Positions 43,764-53,583 of a stretch of DNA of 64,000 nt are shown piece by piece. The DNA is from Bacteroidota bacterium (GTDB taxonomy: Bacteria > Bacteroidota > Bacteroidia > Chitinophagales > LD1), in NCBI GenBank assembly GCA_016722375.1, contig JADKJG010000011.1, positions 29,828-93,827 on the forward strand. Reading direction: 5' to 3'. Made by a program: the position numbers and the translations under genes. The notes beneath the pieces were generated by a model. The model saw nothing but the letters and a program-made list of their open reading frames with translations, was not told the origin of the DNA and did not search any database. Position 1 is the first letter of the stretch. Every line of letters begins with the position of its first letter.

Positions 43764-45056
43764 TTAGAAAGAAGTGCCCAGTCGTAGATAGAGTCCGGTT
43801 CCGGTATAGTGAGTAGGGACAACCAGTCCGATAATATTGCCGGTACCGAGCGTGAAGTCAAAATATTTCCACGATTTAGAAAACTCAAAGCCGAGGTTAA
43901 ACTTGCTGTACCCGCCCCCGCCCATAGAGGCCGAGAAGACCATATCGGGACGGATGAAGTAGTTGGCCTTGAGGTATCCATAAAAGAAATAGCGAGGAAT
44001 ATGTCGGTATTGACCGCCTACGCTAATCACCAATTTATCTCCAAAAATAGGTTGAGAATATACCAAGGCTGCGGTGAAAGGCACCATCACAGAGTAGTGC
44101 TTGTTGGTTTTTTTAGGTAGATTGGTGAGCAAAGCGCTGTCAATATTTAGGTTGCCGAAAGTAGCGCTGTTAAACGAAAACAGGTTGGGAAATTCTATAC
44201 CCTGAAAGTGTACAAAACCAGTGTCGGTATAATTTACCGGATGTTTGGAAAATGACATCACGCCGAGGTCTGATACATCCAATGCCAACTTCCACTGGTT
44301 TTCTTCAGAAATGGAAAGATGGAGGTCGCCGGAGAAACCAATGCCGTTCATTTCGGTAAAAGGTGTAGCGCCTTCATCGGCAGAGTTGTACTTCAAATCA
44401 TATTGCATGTCCAGATATTCGCCGTCTGGAGCGGTGTATAGCCAAGCATCGCGTGTGCTGATTTGTTGATTGCTCATCACTTGCAGAAATGAATAGCTCA
44501 ACCCAAAGTCGGTTCTTATCCGATTGCTGCGGAATGTTTTCTGGATACCAAAAGTATATTGGTTGTAAATGAAATTTTGAAAGCGGATGCCGCTGAGGTC
44601 AACCGTATCATCTTCAAACATGGCATTGCCATAGAAAAGAAGTTGGTAGGTTTCTTTAGAGCCGGAAAGATTTCGCATTTGTCGGTGATGGTAACCAAAG
44701 TACAGCATACCATCCCATTTTTTCAAATATCTCTGATAATCAAAACCTGCGTTCAAATAATCTTCAAAGGCCAGCCGGTTCTTAATGCCCCGGTTGGCGC
44801 GGTCTTTCAAGGTGTTGTTTATTTGTCCCTTAAAAATCATTTTGTAAGCAAACATGGCGGGGACCGAGTTGGAATTGGCAAAATAATCAAAGGAAGCCGT
44901 GATGCGGTTCAGTGCTGAATCGCGCATTTGCGAATTGAAGTGCGGATTGAGCGTAGTACCGGTATAATTGAAAAGATTGGGGTTTGAATCAAATTGTGCT
45001 GATACAAAAAGACTCATCCCCAGCAGAATAGGCAGAAATATATTTTTCATGTACAT
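43764..45056 (-). CDS. DUF5723-like outer-membrane protein
   Basis: A 430-residue exported protein (MYMKNIFLPILLGMSLFVSA signal; a second Met at 45050 is possible). The remainder consists of amphipathic beta strands with Tyr and Gly (MLYFGYHHRQMRNLSG, QYTFGIQKTFRSN, FDFTLGTGNIIGLVV) ending in YLRLGTSF, a C-terminal Phe typical of outer-membrane barrels. It matches the appearance of the Bacteroidota DUF5723 family, recalled from memory. It is encoded 18 bp after the large lipoprotein gene and probably works with it at the outer membrane. Confidence 0.8.
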   Translation of the reverse strand: MYMKNIFLPILLGMSLFVSAQFDSNPNLFNYTGTTLNPHFNSQMRDSALNRITASFDYFANSNSVPAMFAYKMIFKGQINNTLKDRANRGIKNRLAFEDYLNAGFDYQRYLKKWDGMLYFGYHHRQMRNLSGSKETYQLLFYGNAMFEDDTVDLSGIRFQNFIYNQYTFGIQKTFRSNRIRTDFGLSYSFLQVMSNQQISTRDAWLYTAPDGEYLDMQYDLKYNSADEGATPFTEMNGIGFSGDLHLSISEENQWKLALDVSDLGVMSFSKHPVNYTDTGFVHFQGIEFPNLFSFNSATFGNLNIDSALLTNLPKKTNKHYSVMVPFTAALVYSQPIFGDKLVISVGGQYRHIPRYFFYGYLKANYFIRPDMVFSASMGGGGYSKFNLGFEFSKSWKYFDFTLGTGNIIGLVVPTHYTGTGLYLRLGTSF

Positions 45057-45074
45057 GGTTGCAGAAAGAAAGAA

Positions 45075-47194
45075 TTATAGTTTAATCCCGAGTTTGTAAT
45101 TAAACCGAGCGGTAAGCGTAATGCTCAATTGATTGTCACCGTATATTTTAAGATGCTGACCAGCGCAGGCAGGATTGTTTGTAGTGGTAGAAAACGTCGC
45201 CGAAACGGTGGCAAACTTTCCTCGCTTAAGGTTATCCATTCGCTCTTCGCTAATCGGCAAGGGTATTTTTGTTTTGGTGGGCGATTCCACTTTGCAATTG
45301 GCATCCAGCACTCCTCCGGGAATAGAGACGTTGGATAGCAAAGTATCTACCGGTTGCCAGAATTCATCAAATACAACCATTTGCAGAGAGGCATCGAGTG
45401 GATAATTGTTGTTGGCAATGATATTTAGAAGGCCATCCTTGATGCCACCGACGTCGGTAGTAACGGTACTCAAATCAAAATCAATGGTGTCCAGAAGGTG
45501 TAGGTTGTTGGCAATGAGCGAAAGTGGGACTTCGGCGTTGAGATTGATTTTCAATCCTTTTTGCAAATAGGCGAAATCACGATACTGCTGATTATTGCCG
45601 TTCACGTTGGTTTTGACCGCCACATCATAACTGATTTGAGAAGGAAGAATACCGATAAGGTCTTTGATATTTGAGTTGCTGTTGTTCATCTGGAATTTAT
45701 TCGCCGCCGGCTTCCATGGAAAGTCCGTAGCTCGATTCACCATCAGTTTTTGACCAACGATTGAACCAATCAGTTGCTTGGAGCCGTTCACGGGACTGCT
45801 GGCGGCCATATTGTTTATGATCACTTCGCCATCTACACCCAATCCGTTTTCTACTTCCAAAGAGACATTCACACTTTCTAAATCAATTGTTCCGCTCTGA
45901 AACATATCCAGGAACGAGAAAGCGGCATTGTCTGCCACCGTAATGGTATCGCGACCGAGATAGCCTTTGACGTAGTTGGGTTTTATGCCTTTGATTCTGT
46001 ATTCAACATGGACACTGTCGCTGTTGGTAACGTGTCGGGTAATACCTGAAGAATCGAGACGTGCAATAATGCGTTGTGTATAGGTGTTGAATTCGGTGCC
46101 GTTCTTTCCGGTCAAATTGATAGCAAAACCGGCGATATTGATAGGCGTATCAATGGTTACGGTGCCATTGGGTGGCGCAGGAGGAACCACCGAACGATGG
46201 ACTAATGGATGCCCATAGTTGTCAAAGGCACCTACTAAAGTATATTCTAAAGTGAGTTGTTCTTCCACGGAACTGGTGATATAGACATGTAAGATTCCTT
46301 CCCGCGCATCTACATAAGTCAGTTTTCGGTCATCAATCACTTGAACCACATCTTCTGTAACGTCCGATACATTCTGAGTAGGGAATTTTGCCCAAGCCTC
46401 TGATACCCTTAATTGAGTGATAAAAATCTTTGCCTGTATATAATCTTGTAAATTGATGAGAACCATATTGCCGCTACTTCCAGGCGTATTCAAATTAGTT
46501 ATCTCAAAACTTAGTTTGTTTTTCACTTTTTTCCCTGCCAGGGGAATAGTGAAATAGGCAGAATCATGAGATGCAATGTATGGAAGCGTCGAAGAACCTA
46601 TTATGCCTGCGTCTTCTGCATTTTTAAGTGTGCAAATGGCACCTGCACTAAAGGGTATTGGGAAATTATTAATCAACCAAACCTGCAATTCGCCGGAGAC
46701 CATTACCGCACTGTCATAAAACTGGGCATTGTCAAATACGTTAGGGCCAGGATCCAGACCATTAAACGGGGGGATCTCCATCATTTGACCATCGTTTTGA
46801 AGGATAATGTTTCCAAAAATCTGTTTGACACCACCACCAGCTGCCATCGTGGTAGCGATCTCCCAAGTGTTACCGATTGGTTGATAGATTGATTTCCCAA
46901 TACCAGATTACTAACGTTGAACTTTTGTTTGATGGCGGTATCGGGGAAATCAATCACTTTATCTGCCAGCGAAAAATCATACAGGTGTGATTGTTGCACG
47001 ATGGATAAGACATTATCGCTGTTTACTTTAAGTAGCGAATCTTTAATCAGGTTTTTTAGGGTAAGGTTAGTATGAGCAATGGGTACAAGCATTTCTGTCT
47101 CCCAACTTGTCCGGCTTTCTTTTTTGCATCCTGCAACCAAGAGAAAAAAACAAATAAACAAGACTGGGGTAAAACTACGATGATTATATTTCAT
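45075..47194 (-). CDS. Large lipoprotein, frameshifted
   Basis: One lipoprotein of about 706 residues in two frames. From 47194 it begins MKYNHRSFTPVLFICFFLLV then AGCKKESRTSW, a clear lipobox. The later part has many beta-type stretches (VFDNAQFYDSAVMVSGELQV, YVDAREGILHVYITSS). One missing C in the CCC at 46862-46864 breaks the frame; restoring it joins QSVTLG to EIATTMAAGGG. No domain was recognised. It is first in the operon with the DUF5723-like barrel and a small lipoprotein, preceded by a -7 box at 47217-47224, and diverges from the HD gene. Confidence 0.8.
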
Positions 47195-47216
47195 TGAATC
47201 AAATTTTACTAAGCGA

Positions 47217-47224
47217 CAAATATA
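47217..47224 (-). promoter_or_regulatory. Putative -7 element for the lipoprotein operon
   Basis: CAAATATA on the plus strand is TATATTTG on the minus strand, 22 bases before the start at 47194. The -33 region is not clear. Confidence 0.4.
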
Positions 47225-47327
47225 ATTTGATAGCGCTGATTCTAAGCGGTCATGAAATCTCATGTATTCAAAAGAAAGTTTTATTTCGTGTGCTCAACAG
47301 AACACCGGCTACGTCCTTAAACTAAGC

Positions 47328-48556
47328 ATGAACAAACGCAAAATATTCAACGACCCGGTTCACGGATTCATTACTATCCCTCACGAACTGGTGTTTGACC
47401 TCATCGAACACCGATACTTTCAACGGCTGAGGAGAATCAAACAACTGGGGCTCAGTGATTATGTTTATCCGGGAGCGGTTCATTCTCGGTTTCATCATGC
47501 GCTAGGAGCTTTTCATTTAATGAGGCGTGTTTTGGCGCTACTTAAAATTAAGGGGCATCGCATTAGCGAAGAGGAAGAATTGGGAGCGAGCATCGCTATC
47601 TTGCTTCACGACATCGGGCACGGTCCCTTTTCACACACGCTGGAGAAATATTTAATCCCCAAAGTGCATCACGAAGATATTTCCCGTGTTTATATGCGCC
47701 GATTGAATAAACACTTCAAAGGGAAGCTCGATTTAGCCATAGATATATTCGACGGCACCTATCGCAAAAGGTTTCTACACCAATTGGTTTCTTCTCAGTT
47801 AGACGTTGACAGATTGGACTATCTCACCCGTGATTCCTTTTTTACCGGTGTGAATGAAGGGACGATTCTTATGAGCGAATCATAGAAATGATCAACGTCC
47901 ATGACGATGAACTTGTTGTGGAACAAAAGGGTGTTTATTCCATTGAGAGTTTTATTATCTCCCGCCGCCTGATGTACTGGCAAGTCTATCTGCATAAAAC
48001 AGTTCTGTGTGTGGAAGAAATGATGGTGAAAGCCGTGCAGCGTGCTCAATATCTATCTGTCAAGGGTATGTTGCCAGTTTCTTCTCCTGCCCTTGCCTAC
48101 TTTTTGAATAAGAAAGTACAACTGAAAAAATTTGATGAAGACCCGGCAGTGCTCGATTATTACTCTGAATTGGATGATGTAGATATTTTTGCAGCCTTGA
48201 AAGCTTGGTCTAACTCTGACGACAAGGTGCTACGGGTTCTCTGCGAATGTATCCTCCATCGAAAGTTATTTCGTATCGAAACCGGCTACCAACCCTTTCC
48301 GTCCAAAAAGATTCAACTCCTGCGCGACAAGGCCATGAAGAAATTTAAACTGGATGAAGAAGAAGCCGGCTATCTCGTTTTTAGCGGCTCTACTTCAAAC
48401 CATGCTTATGACCCGGGAGAGAATCGAATCAATATACTGACTAATGATGGCAAGGTGATTGATATTTCAAAAGCAAGCGAACAATTGAACAGTACCGTTT
48501 TGAATAAGCCGGTCGTCAAACATTATGTGTTTTATCCAAAGGTTTTAGAAAATTGA
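47328..48556 (+). CDS. HD domain phosphohydrolase, frameshifted
   Basis: A dGTPase/SAMHD1-like HD protein of about 410 residues in two frames. It starts MNKRKIFNDPVHGFITIP. RFHHALGAFHLM and ILLHDIGHGPFSHTLE are the H...HD metal motifs, and SSQLDVDRLDYLTRDSFFTG the following Asp block. A missing base near 47867 produces a stop at 47883; adding one base joins GTI to YERIIEMINV, the normal family continuation. It sits just upstream of lpxD, an order I recall from other Bacteroidota. The substrate may be a nucleotide; inferred. An in-frame start at 47262 exists but is too close to the divergent gene. Confidence 0.86.
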
Positions 48557-48607
48557 TGCAATAATTATTTACCAGTACGTTTATAAGCCTTCTTACATAA
48601 TATCAAC

Positions 48608-49645
48608 ATGGAAATAACCGCAAAAGAGTTGGCAGTTCTGCTCAACGCAAAACTGGAAGGCAATCCGGATACGATGGTATCCAAACTATCTAAAATTGAA
48701 GAAGCCGACAAGGATTCATTCTGCTTTCTTGCCAATTCAAAATATTACCACTACGCACAAACCGCCACAGCGGGAATTTTGCTTTGCGATGAAAAGTTGG
48801 AGTACAACCAACGGAATATTTCTGCCGTACTGCGAGTGGCAGAACCCTATATTGCTTTTCAAAAGTTGATGGAACTTTATGCCACCATGAATGGTTCTTC
48901 AAACAATAAGGGGATTGAAGAACAGTCGCATATAGGAAAGGATAGTGTGGCGGGTGAAGGTTTGTACCTAGGCTCGTTTAGCTATATCGGCAATCAGGTT
49001 AAAGTCGGGAAAAACGTACAGATTTACCCCAACTGCTTCATTGGTGATCATTGTGAGATTGGAGATAACACCATACTCTATGCCAATGTTTCTGTTTATC
49101 GTGATTGTAAAATCGGCAATGATTGTATTCTTCATTCTGGTTGTGTAGTGGGAGCCGATGGCTTCGGGTTTGCTCCGCAGGAAGATGGCAGCTATAAAAA
49201 GATACCTCAAACCGGAAACGTGGTGATTGGAAACCGTGTAGAAATTGGTGCCAACACCTGCATTGACCGGGCGGTCATCGGTTCTACGGTGATAGGAGAT
49301 GGAGTTAAATTAGATAACCTGATTCAAATCGCTCATAATGTTGAATTGGGTGAGAATACCGCCATCGCTTCTTTAGTCGGAGTTTCAGGCTCCTCTAAAC
49401 TGGGTAAAAATGTATTGGTAGGCGGGCAAGCAGGTATTACCGGACATTTAACTATTGCCGATGGGGTGAAAATTCAGGCACAGGCCGCGGTCATTCATGA
49501 TATTAAAGACAAAGGCAAAGGGGTTTCTGGCACTCCGGCCATAGATGCGCGAGAGCATTACCGGATTATTGCCTCCATGAAGCAATTGCCTGATTTGATT
49601 AAGAGGGTTAAAGAACTGGAAAAGAAATTACTTGAAAAGCCCTAA
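48608..49645 (+). CDS. lpxD: UDP-3-O-acylglucosamine N-acyltransferase
   Basis: A 345-residue LpxD, third step of lipid A synthesis, adding a 3-hydroxyacyl chain to the amine of UDP-3-O-acyl-GlcN. The N-terminal uridine-binding domain (residues 1-100) is followed by a left-handed beta helix of hexapeptide repeats (VGKNVQIYPNCFIGDHCEIG, and so on). The catalytic His region is LIQIAHNVELGENTAIASLV. The last helix (REHYRIIASMKQLPDLIKRV) is typical. It is the first of lpxD, lpxC-fabZ, lpxA. Confidence 0.95.
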   Translation: MEITAKELAVLLNAKLEGNPDTMVSKLSKIEEADKDSFCFLANSKYYHYAQTATAGILLCDEKLEYNQRNISAVLRVAEPYIAFQKLMELYATMNGSSNNKGIEEQSHIGKDSVAGEGLYLGSFSYIGNQVKVGKNVQIYPNCFIGDHCEIGDNTILYANVSVYRDCKIGNDCILHSGCVVGADGFGFAPQEDGSYKKIPQTGNVVIGNRVEIGANTCIDRAVIGSTVIGDGVKLDNLIQIAHNVELGENTAIASLVGVSGSSKLGKNVLVGGQAGITGHLTIADGVKIQAQAAVIHDIKDKGKGVSGTPAIDAREHYRIIASMKQLPDLIKRVKELEKKLLEKP

Positions 49646-49711
49646 GAATATGTGGGTGCACTCAGGTTTAATGTTCAAAATTTTACATTTGCCGCCTTTA
49701 AGAAATTGTTG

Positions 49712-51115
49712 ATGAATCACACCAACCAGCAAACACTCCAAAAGGAAGTTTCTCTCTACAGGGTCGGCCTACATACCGGACAAAAGGTTAAAGTTACCTT
49801 ATTACCTGTTGCCGCCAATCATGGAATTAAGTTTCAGCGGATGGACATAGAAGGGCAACCTCTGTTGGCCGCGGATTGCGATCTAGTGACCACCGTGCAG
49901 CGCGGAACCACCATCGAGAAAGGAAATGTTTCCGTAGCCACCGTAGAACATCTGATGAGCGCCTTGATTGGAATGCAGGTGGACAACTGTCTGGTTCAAA
50001 TAGACGGTGCCGAATTGCCTATCATGGATGGAAGCGCCGCCCCTTTTGTAGAGGCTATTGAGAAGGCCGGTATTCAAGAAATGGGAGAGGAGCGTACTGT
50101 GTTTAACCTTCAGCAGAATATTCATTATTCAGATATAGAAAGCGGGGCGGAATATCTGGCTCTACCAAGTAATCGCTATAAGGTAACGGCACTGATTGAT
50201 TATAAAAGCGAAGTGCTAGGGCAGCAACATGCTACTTTAGATAGAGTAAACGACTTCAAAACTCAAATTGCCTCTTCACGAACCTTTTGCTTTCTGCATG
50301 AACTGGAAATGCTCTATGATTCCGGTTTGATTCGCGGTGGCGACCTGAATAACGCCATCGTTGTAGTAGATAAACCTATTTCAAAAGAAGAGCAGGTCAA
50401 GTTGTCCAAACTTTTTAATAAGCCGGATATTAAGGTGGTGGAAGAGGGAATCCTGAATAACATCCAATTAAAGCACCACAACGAACCGGCCAGACATAAG
50501 TTGTTGGACGTAGTGGGTGATTTGGGCTTGATTGGAACGCCTATCAATGCACATATCATCGCTACCAAACCCGGACATAAGCACAACGTAGAGTTCGCCA
50601 AACTTCTCAAAGCCCATATCAAACAAGAGCGCATGAAGGTTTCGGCGCCCTTTTATGACCCCAATGTTCCGCCCATCTATGGAGCGGCAGACATCGAAAA
50701 GATTCTTCCGCATCGTTATCCTTTTCTAATGATTGATAAAATCATCAGCCTGACAGATACGGAAGTGGTGGGTGTAAAGAACGTAACCATGAACGAAGAG
50801 TTCTTCAAAGGCCATTTTCCCGGAAATCCTGTGATGCCCGGAGTGTTGCAAATGGAGGCGATGGCCCAAACCGGTGGAATATTGGTTCTTTCAAAACTCC
50901 CCGATCCACAAAACTACGACACCTATTTTCTGAAGATGAACAACGTGAAATTCAAAAACAAGGTTGTTCCCGGAGATACGGTGCTCTTCCGTCTCGAAAT
51001 GACACAGCCTATGCGCCGAGGCATTATCGAAATGAAAGGCTCGGCATACGTGGGCAATAAATTGGTGAGCGAAGCCGACCTGATGGCGGCTATCCAGAAA
51101 AAGGAAGGGAAATAA
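49712..51115 (+). CDS. lpxC-fabZ: Bifunctional LpxC deacetylase / FabZ dehydratase fusion
   Basis: A 467-residue fusion characteristic of Bacteroidota. The N-terminal LpxC (UDP-3-O-acyl-GlcNAc deacetylase) has TVEHLMSALIGMQVDN, PIMDGSAAPFVEAI and KHHNEPARHKLLDVVGDLGL with the zinc His/Asp residues. After about residue 320 the FabZ part (3-hydroxyacyl-ACP dehydratase) starts with ILPHRYPFLMIDKI and carries the active site GHFPGNPVMPGVLQMEAMAQ. I start it at the ATG 49712 (MNHTNQQTL); the frame extends upstream to 49652 without a convincing start. It lies between lpxD and lpxA. Confidence 0.95.
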   Translation: MNHTNQQTLQKEVSLYRVGLHTGQKVKVTLLPVAANHGIKFQRMDIEGQPLLAADCDLVTTVQRGTTIEKGNVSVATVEHLMSALIGMQVDNCLVQIDGAELPIMDGSAAPFVEAIEKAGIQEMGEERTVFNLQQNIHYSDIESGAEYLALPSNRYKVTALIDYKSEVLGQQHATLDRVNDFKTQIASSRTFCFLHELEMLYDSGLIRGGDLNNAIVVVDKPISKEEQVKLSKLFNKPDIKVVEEGILNNIQLKHHNEPARHKLLDVVGDLGLIGTPINAHIIATKPGHKHNVEFAKLLKAHIKQERMKVSAPFYDPNVPPIYGAADIEKILPHRYPFLMIDKIISLTDTEVVGVKNVTMNEEFFKGHFPGNPVMPGVLQMEAMAQTGGILVLSKLPDPQNYDTYFLKMNNVKFKNKVVPGDTVLFRLEMTQPMRRGIIEMKGSAYVGNKLVSEADLMAAIQKKEGK

Positions 51116-51214
51116 CCAAAGGATTTGATGATTTGAAAACAGAAAACCACCTCCATCTACTGAGTTCATTTTCATTATTTAATTAGCCAATCTCCCTATC
51201 CCCATCTACCCGCT

Positions 51215-52006
51215 ATGAATCAACCATACTCCTATATCCACCCCCAAGCCGAGGTGGCAGATAATGTAGTGGTGGAGCCATTTGTTACTATTTCTAAAGA
51301 TGTAGTAATAGGCGAAGGGACTTGGATAGGCCCTCACGTAACGATTATGGAAGGAGCCAGGATTGGGAAAAACTGCCGCATCTTTCCCGGAGCAGTGATT
51401 TCTGCTATTCCTCAGGATTTGAAATATAAAGGAGAAAAATCAGCCGTGGTGATTGGTGATAATGTCACCATCCGCGAATATGTAACCGTCAACCGCGGAA
51501 CCGAGGCAGCCATGAAAACTGTGATTGGCGACAACACCCTGCTCATGGCCTATACCCACATCGCCCATGATTGTATCATTGGCAAAAACTGTGTCTTGGC
51601 CAACAATGCCAATCTGGCCGGACATGTGGAAGTAGGCGACTTCACTATTCTGGGTGGCGCCACCGCCTTTCAGCAGTTCACAAAGATTGGCCGGCATGTG
51701 ATTGTTTCGGGCGGATGTTTGGTGAATAAAGACATTCCACCTTTTGTCCGCGCCGCTCGACATCCTACCACCTATGCCGGCGTCAATTCCGTAGGCCTGA
51801 GAAGAAGAGGATATACGACAGACCAAGTCAACCAGATTTTGGACGTGTATCGCATCCTATATATAAGAGGTTATAACACCAGCACCGCCCTCAAATTCAT
51901 CGAAGCCAATATCCCGGCCAGCAACGAAAAGGATGAAATCGTCACCTTTGCCCGCGAAAGCGTTCGTGGTATCATGAAGGGGTTTAAGAGCAGCAGCGAC
52001 GAATAA
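51215..52006 (+). CDS. lpxA: Acyl-ACP-UDP-N-acetylglucosamine O-acyltransferase
   Basis: A 263-residue LpxA, first committed step of lipid A synthesis. It begins YSYIHPQAEVADNVVVEPFV and consists of hexapeptide repeats. The catalytic His is in LMAYTHIAHDCIIGKNCVLA, and GGATAFQQFTKIGRHVIVSG and the C-terminal helical part (NSVGLRRRGYTTDQVNQILD) are normal. It closes the lipid A cluster, 99 bp after the lpxC-fabZ gene, and converges with an unknown gene. Confidence 0.95.
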   Translation: MNQPYSYIHPQAEVADNVVVEPFVTISKDVVIGEGTWIGPHVTIMEGARIGKNCRIFPGAVISAIPQDLKYKGEKSAVVIGDNVTIREYVTVNRGTEAAMKTVIGDNTLLMAYTHIAHDCIIGKNCVLANNANLAGHVEVGDFTILGGATAFQQFTKIGRHVIVSGGCLVNKDIPPFVRAARHPTTYAGVNSVGLRRRGYTTDQVNQILDVYRILYIRGYNTSTALKFIEANIPASNEKDEIVTFARESVRGIMKGFKSSSDE

Positions 52007-52104
52007 AAAAAACAGTCCTTCTCTATGCAGCCTCCTTGATTTCTAAAAGGAACTGCCTTCCACTTCTTCCATCCTCCATCACAAATTCTAATTCTCGGCT
52101 CGCT

Positions 52105-52785
52105 CTATTTCTTCTTCCTCCGGATAGGCAGATAACGCAGACTGTAATAATCATCAAAGCGATCTGGGTTTTCGATATGGTCTGCTGCGATGATGAGGAA
52201 GCATTTCGTCAACTGCAAGGTCAGTTCCTTTCTTCGCTCATGCCTGCCGGTGCGCGTGGTTTTCAACGATGAAAACATAGTCTCCTGCGCTGTGCGAGCA
52301 TTCGTAAACTGATTTTTTGCCGTCACAAAATTGTCGACATCTGTAGGGTAATCCGCCAACAAATACGTGTTGGCGGCACTCAGGAATCGCTCCAATAATT
52401 CGGGTAATTGGCCAATGCTGGCTTGATTATATTCATCCATTCCCTGCGGAAAAAATCCTTCATATTGATCCGTGCCTTCGCCAAACTTGAATTGCACCAA
52501 GCCCCGCATTCTTCGCAATTGTTCAATCAAACGGCCATAAGCCTGGTTCATGCTCAGCGTCAGGCCTTTTTGCACAGCGCTTTTCACCAGTTTATCTTCC
52601 ACCGTTCCAAAATAAGCGGTGTATCGGCTGCTCGTGTCAACCAGCAGCGTGTTATAGATTCCGCCCGGATTAAGCACCGGACTCGCCAACCGAATCAGGA
52701 ATTCCTCAGAAAAGGATCGCAGACTGGCATAAGACAAGTTCTTATCCTCAAATATATCAGTCACCAGTCGGATAGGGTCTTGCAT
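52105..52785 (-). CDS. Hypothetical helical protein downstream of array D
   Basis: A 226-residue soluble protein, predicted almost wholly helical (SYASLRSFSEEFLIRLASPV, LSMNQAYGRLIEQLRRMRGL, LPELLERFLSAANTYLLADY, ERRKELTLQLTKCFLIIAAD) with a basic tail (RYLPIRRKKK). No signal peptide and no recognised family. It resembles the helical part of the 17485-18423 protein only in general character. Its upstream region is filled by the 42-bp dyad array D, as array A fills the region upstream of that other gene. Function unknown. Confidence 0.75.
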   Translation of the reverse strand: MQDPIRLVTDIFEDKNLSYASLRSFSEEFLIRLASPVLNPGGIYNTLLVDTSSRYTAYFGTVEDKLVKSAVQKGLTLSMNQAYGRLIEQLRRMRGLVQFKFGEGTDQYEGFFPQGMDEYNQASIGQLPELLERFLSAANTYLLADYPTDVDNFVTAKNQFTNARTAQETMFSSLKTTRTGRHERRKELTLQLTKCFLIIAADHIENPDRFDDYYSLRYLPIRRKKK

Positions 52786-52904
52786 AGGGCTATGGTTTTA
52801 TTTTTTGATAAGATGATTGAACCAGCAGACGGCTTCCAACTAATTTCTCCATACCTCCAGATTTCAGAATACGATAATCGAGAACATTTTTGAAACTTCC
52901 AAAT

Positions 52905-53136
52905 TTACCGAAGTTATAAATAGACTCAGTTTACTATGCTCGGTAAATACCGAAGTTATAGATAGCTATATTTTGCCTACTTCCACAAATGGGGAGATAG
53001 ATAAAATATTCCTAGTTATGGTTTCTGTAAATACCGAAGTAATGAAAATACATCTATTATTACTTTCGGTAAATACCGATGCTATAAAAATACCCATGTT
53101 TATAACTTCGGTAAATACGGAAGCTATAAACAGACA
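52905..53136. repeat. Array D: 42-bp repeat array of long dyads
   Basis: TACCG-type cores lie at 52906, 52948, 52990 (degenerate TGGGG), 53032, 53074 and 53116 (TACGG), every 42 bp exactly. The best units form an inverted repeat with arms TATAACTTCGGTA and TACCGAAGTTATA around AA; CGGTAAATACCG is fully kept at 52941-52952 and 53067-53078. Splitting each unit in two gives 21-base halves beginning TACCGAAG and ending TCGGTAAA. The array starts about 120 bp upstream of the start codon of the minus-strand gene at 52785. Confidence 0.85.
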
Positions 53137-53392
53137 CCCGATTAAGGGTTTCTTGTTTAAAGTTGGGCTAAACGTTTGTTTGAACAGGTTTTCCAATTCA
53201 GGAAAGAGGCTTAGAAATGTGTTCAGGTCGGTCAGAAGGACTTCCTCGTACCGAGAAGATGATTCGGAGAAGGATTCAAGTGAATTTATGCTACTTAGAA
53301 TAAATTGTTTTGCTGTAATGAATAACAGGATTAGATTAAACTAATTTTTACTAAGCAATTATGGAAATAGAAAGTAGATGAGGTTTGAAAAA
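53137..53392. other. Intergenic, nothing recognised
   Basis: AT-rich sequence between array D and the multi-hairpin element. Frames are open across it on both strands, but they run on from the repeat array and have no coding character. No promoter box was supported. Confidence 0.3.
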
Positions 53393-53499
53393 TGGCTAAA
53401 GCCATATATGAATAGGCCCATTCATACCACAATAAAGCGCCGTGTTATAACTCCGCCATTTATGACTGAGTGCTCAGTGAAGGGGCATGGCTTTAGCCA
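53393..53499. repeat. Composite multi-hairpin element bounded by TGGCTAAAGCCA
   Basis: TGGCTAAAGCCA (53393-53404) and its exact reverse complement TGGCTTTAGCCA (53488-53499) form the outer arms. Inside are TATGAAT-AGGCCC-ATTCATA (53407-53426), an imperfect dyad centred on GTTATAAC (53444-53451), and CTGAG-TG-CTCAG (53466-53477). It lies just downstream of the stop of the minus-strand gene at 53584 and may serve as its terminator. I recall GGCTAAAGCC hairpins as interspersed in other Bacteroidota, unverified here. Confidence 0.65.
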
Positions 53500-53583
53500 C
53501 AAATGATTGTTTTTAGAATACTTATAGGGGAAAACTGCATCTGCTTAGATAGAACGCTGAAGCCTCATTCTTCCATTATTTTT

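Noticed and set aside
47262..47327. Upstream start of the HD protein
   Set aside because: The family begins close to MNKRKIFNDPVHGF at 47328; the extension lies in the divergent promoter region.
52966..53344. Open frames on both strands across array D with 14-residue repeats (SVNTE / SVFTE)
   Set aside because: 42 bp is 14 codons, so both strands read as repeats. Starts are weak and the downstream parts have no coding character.
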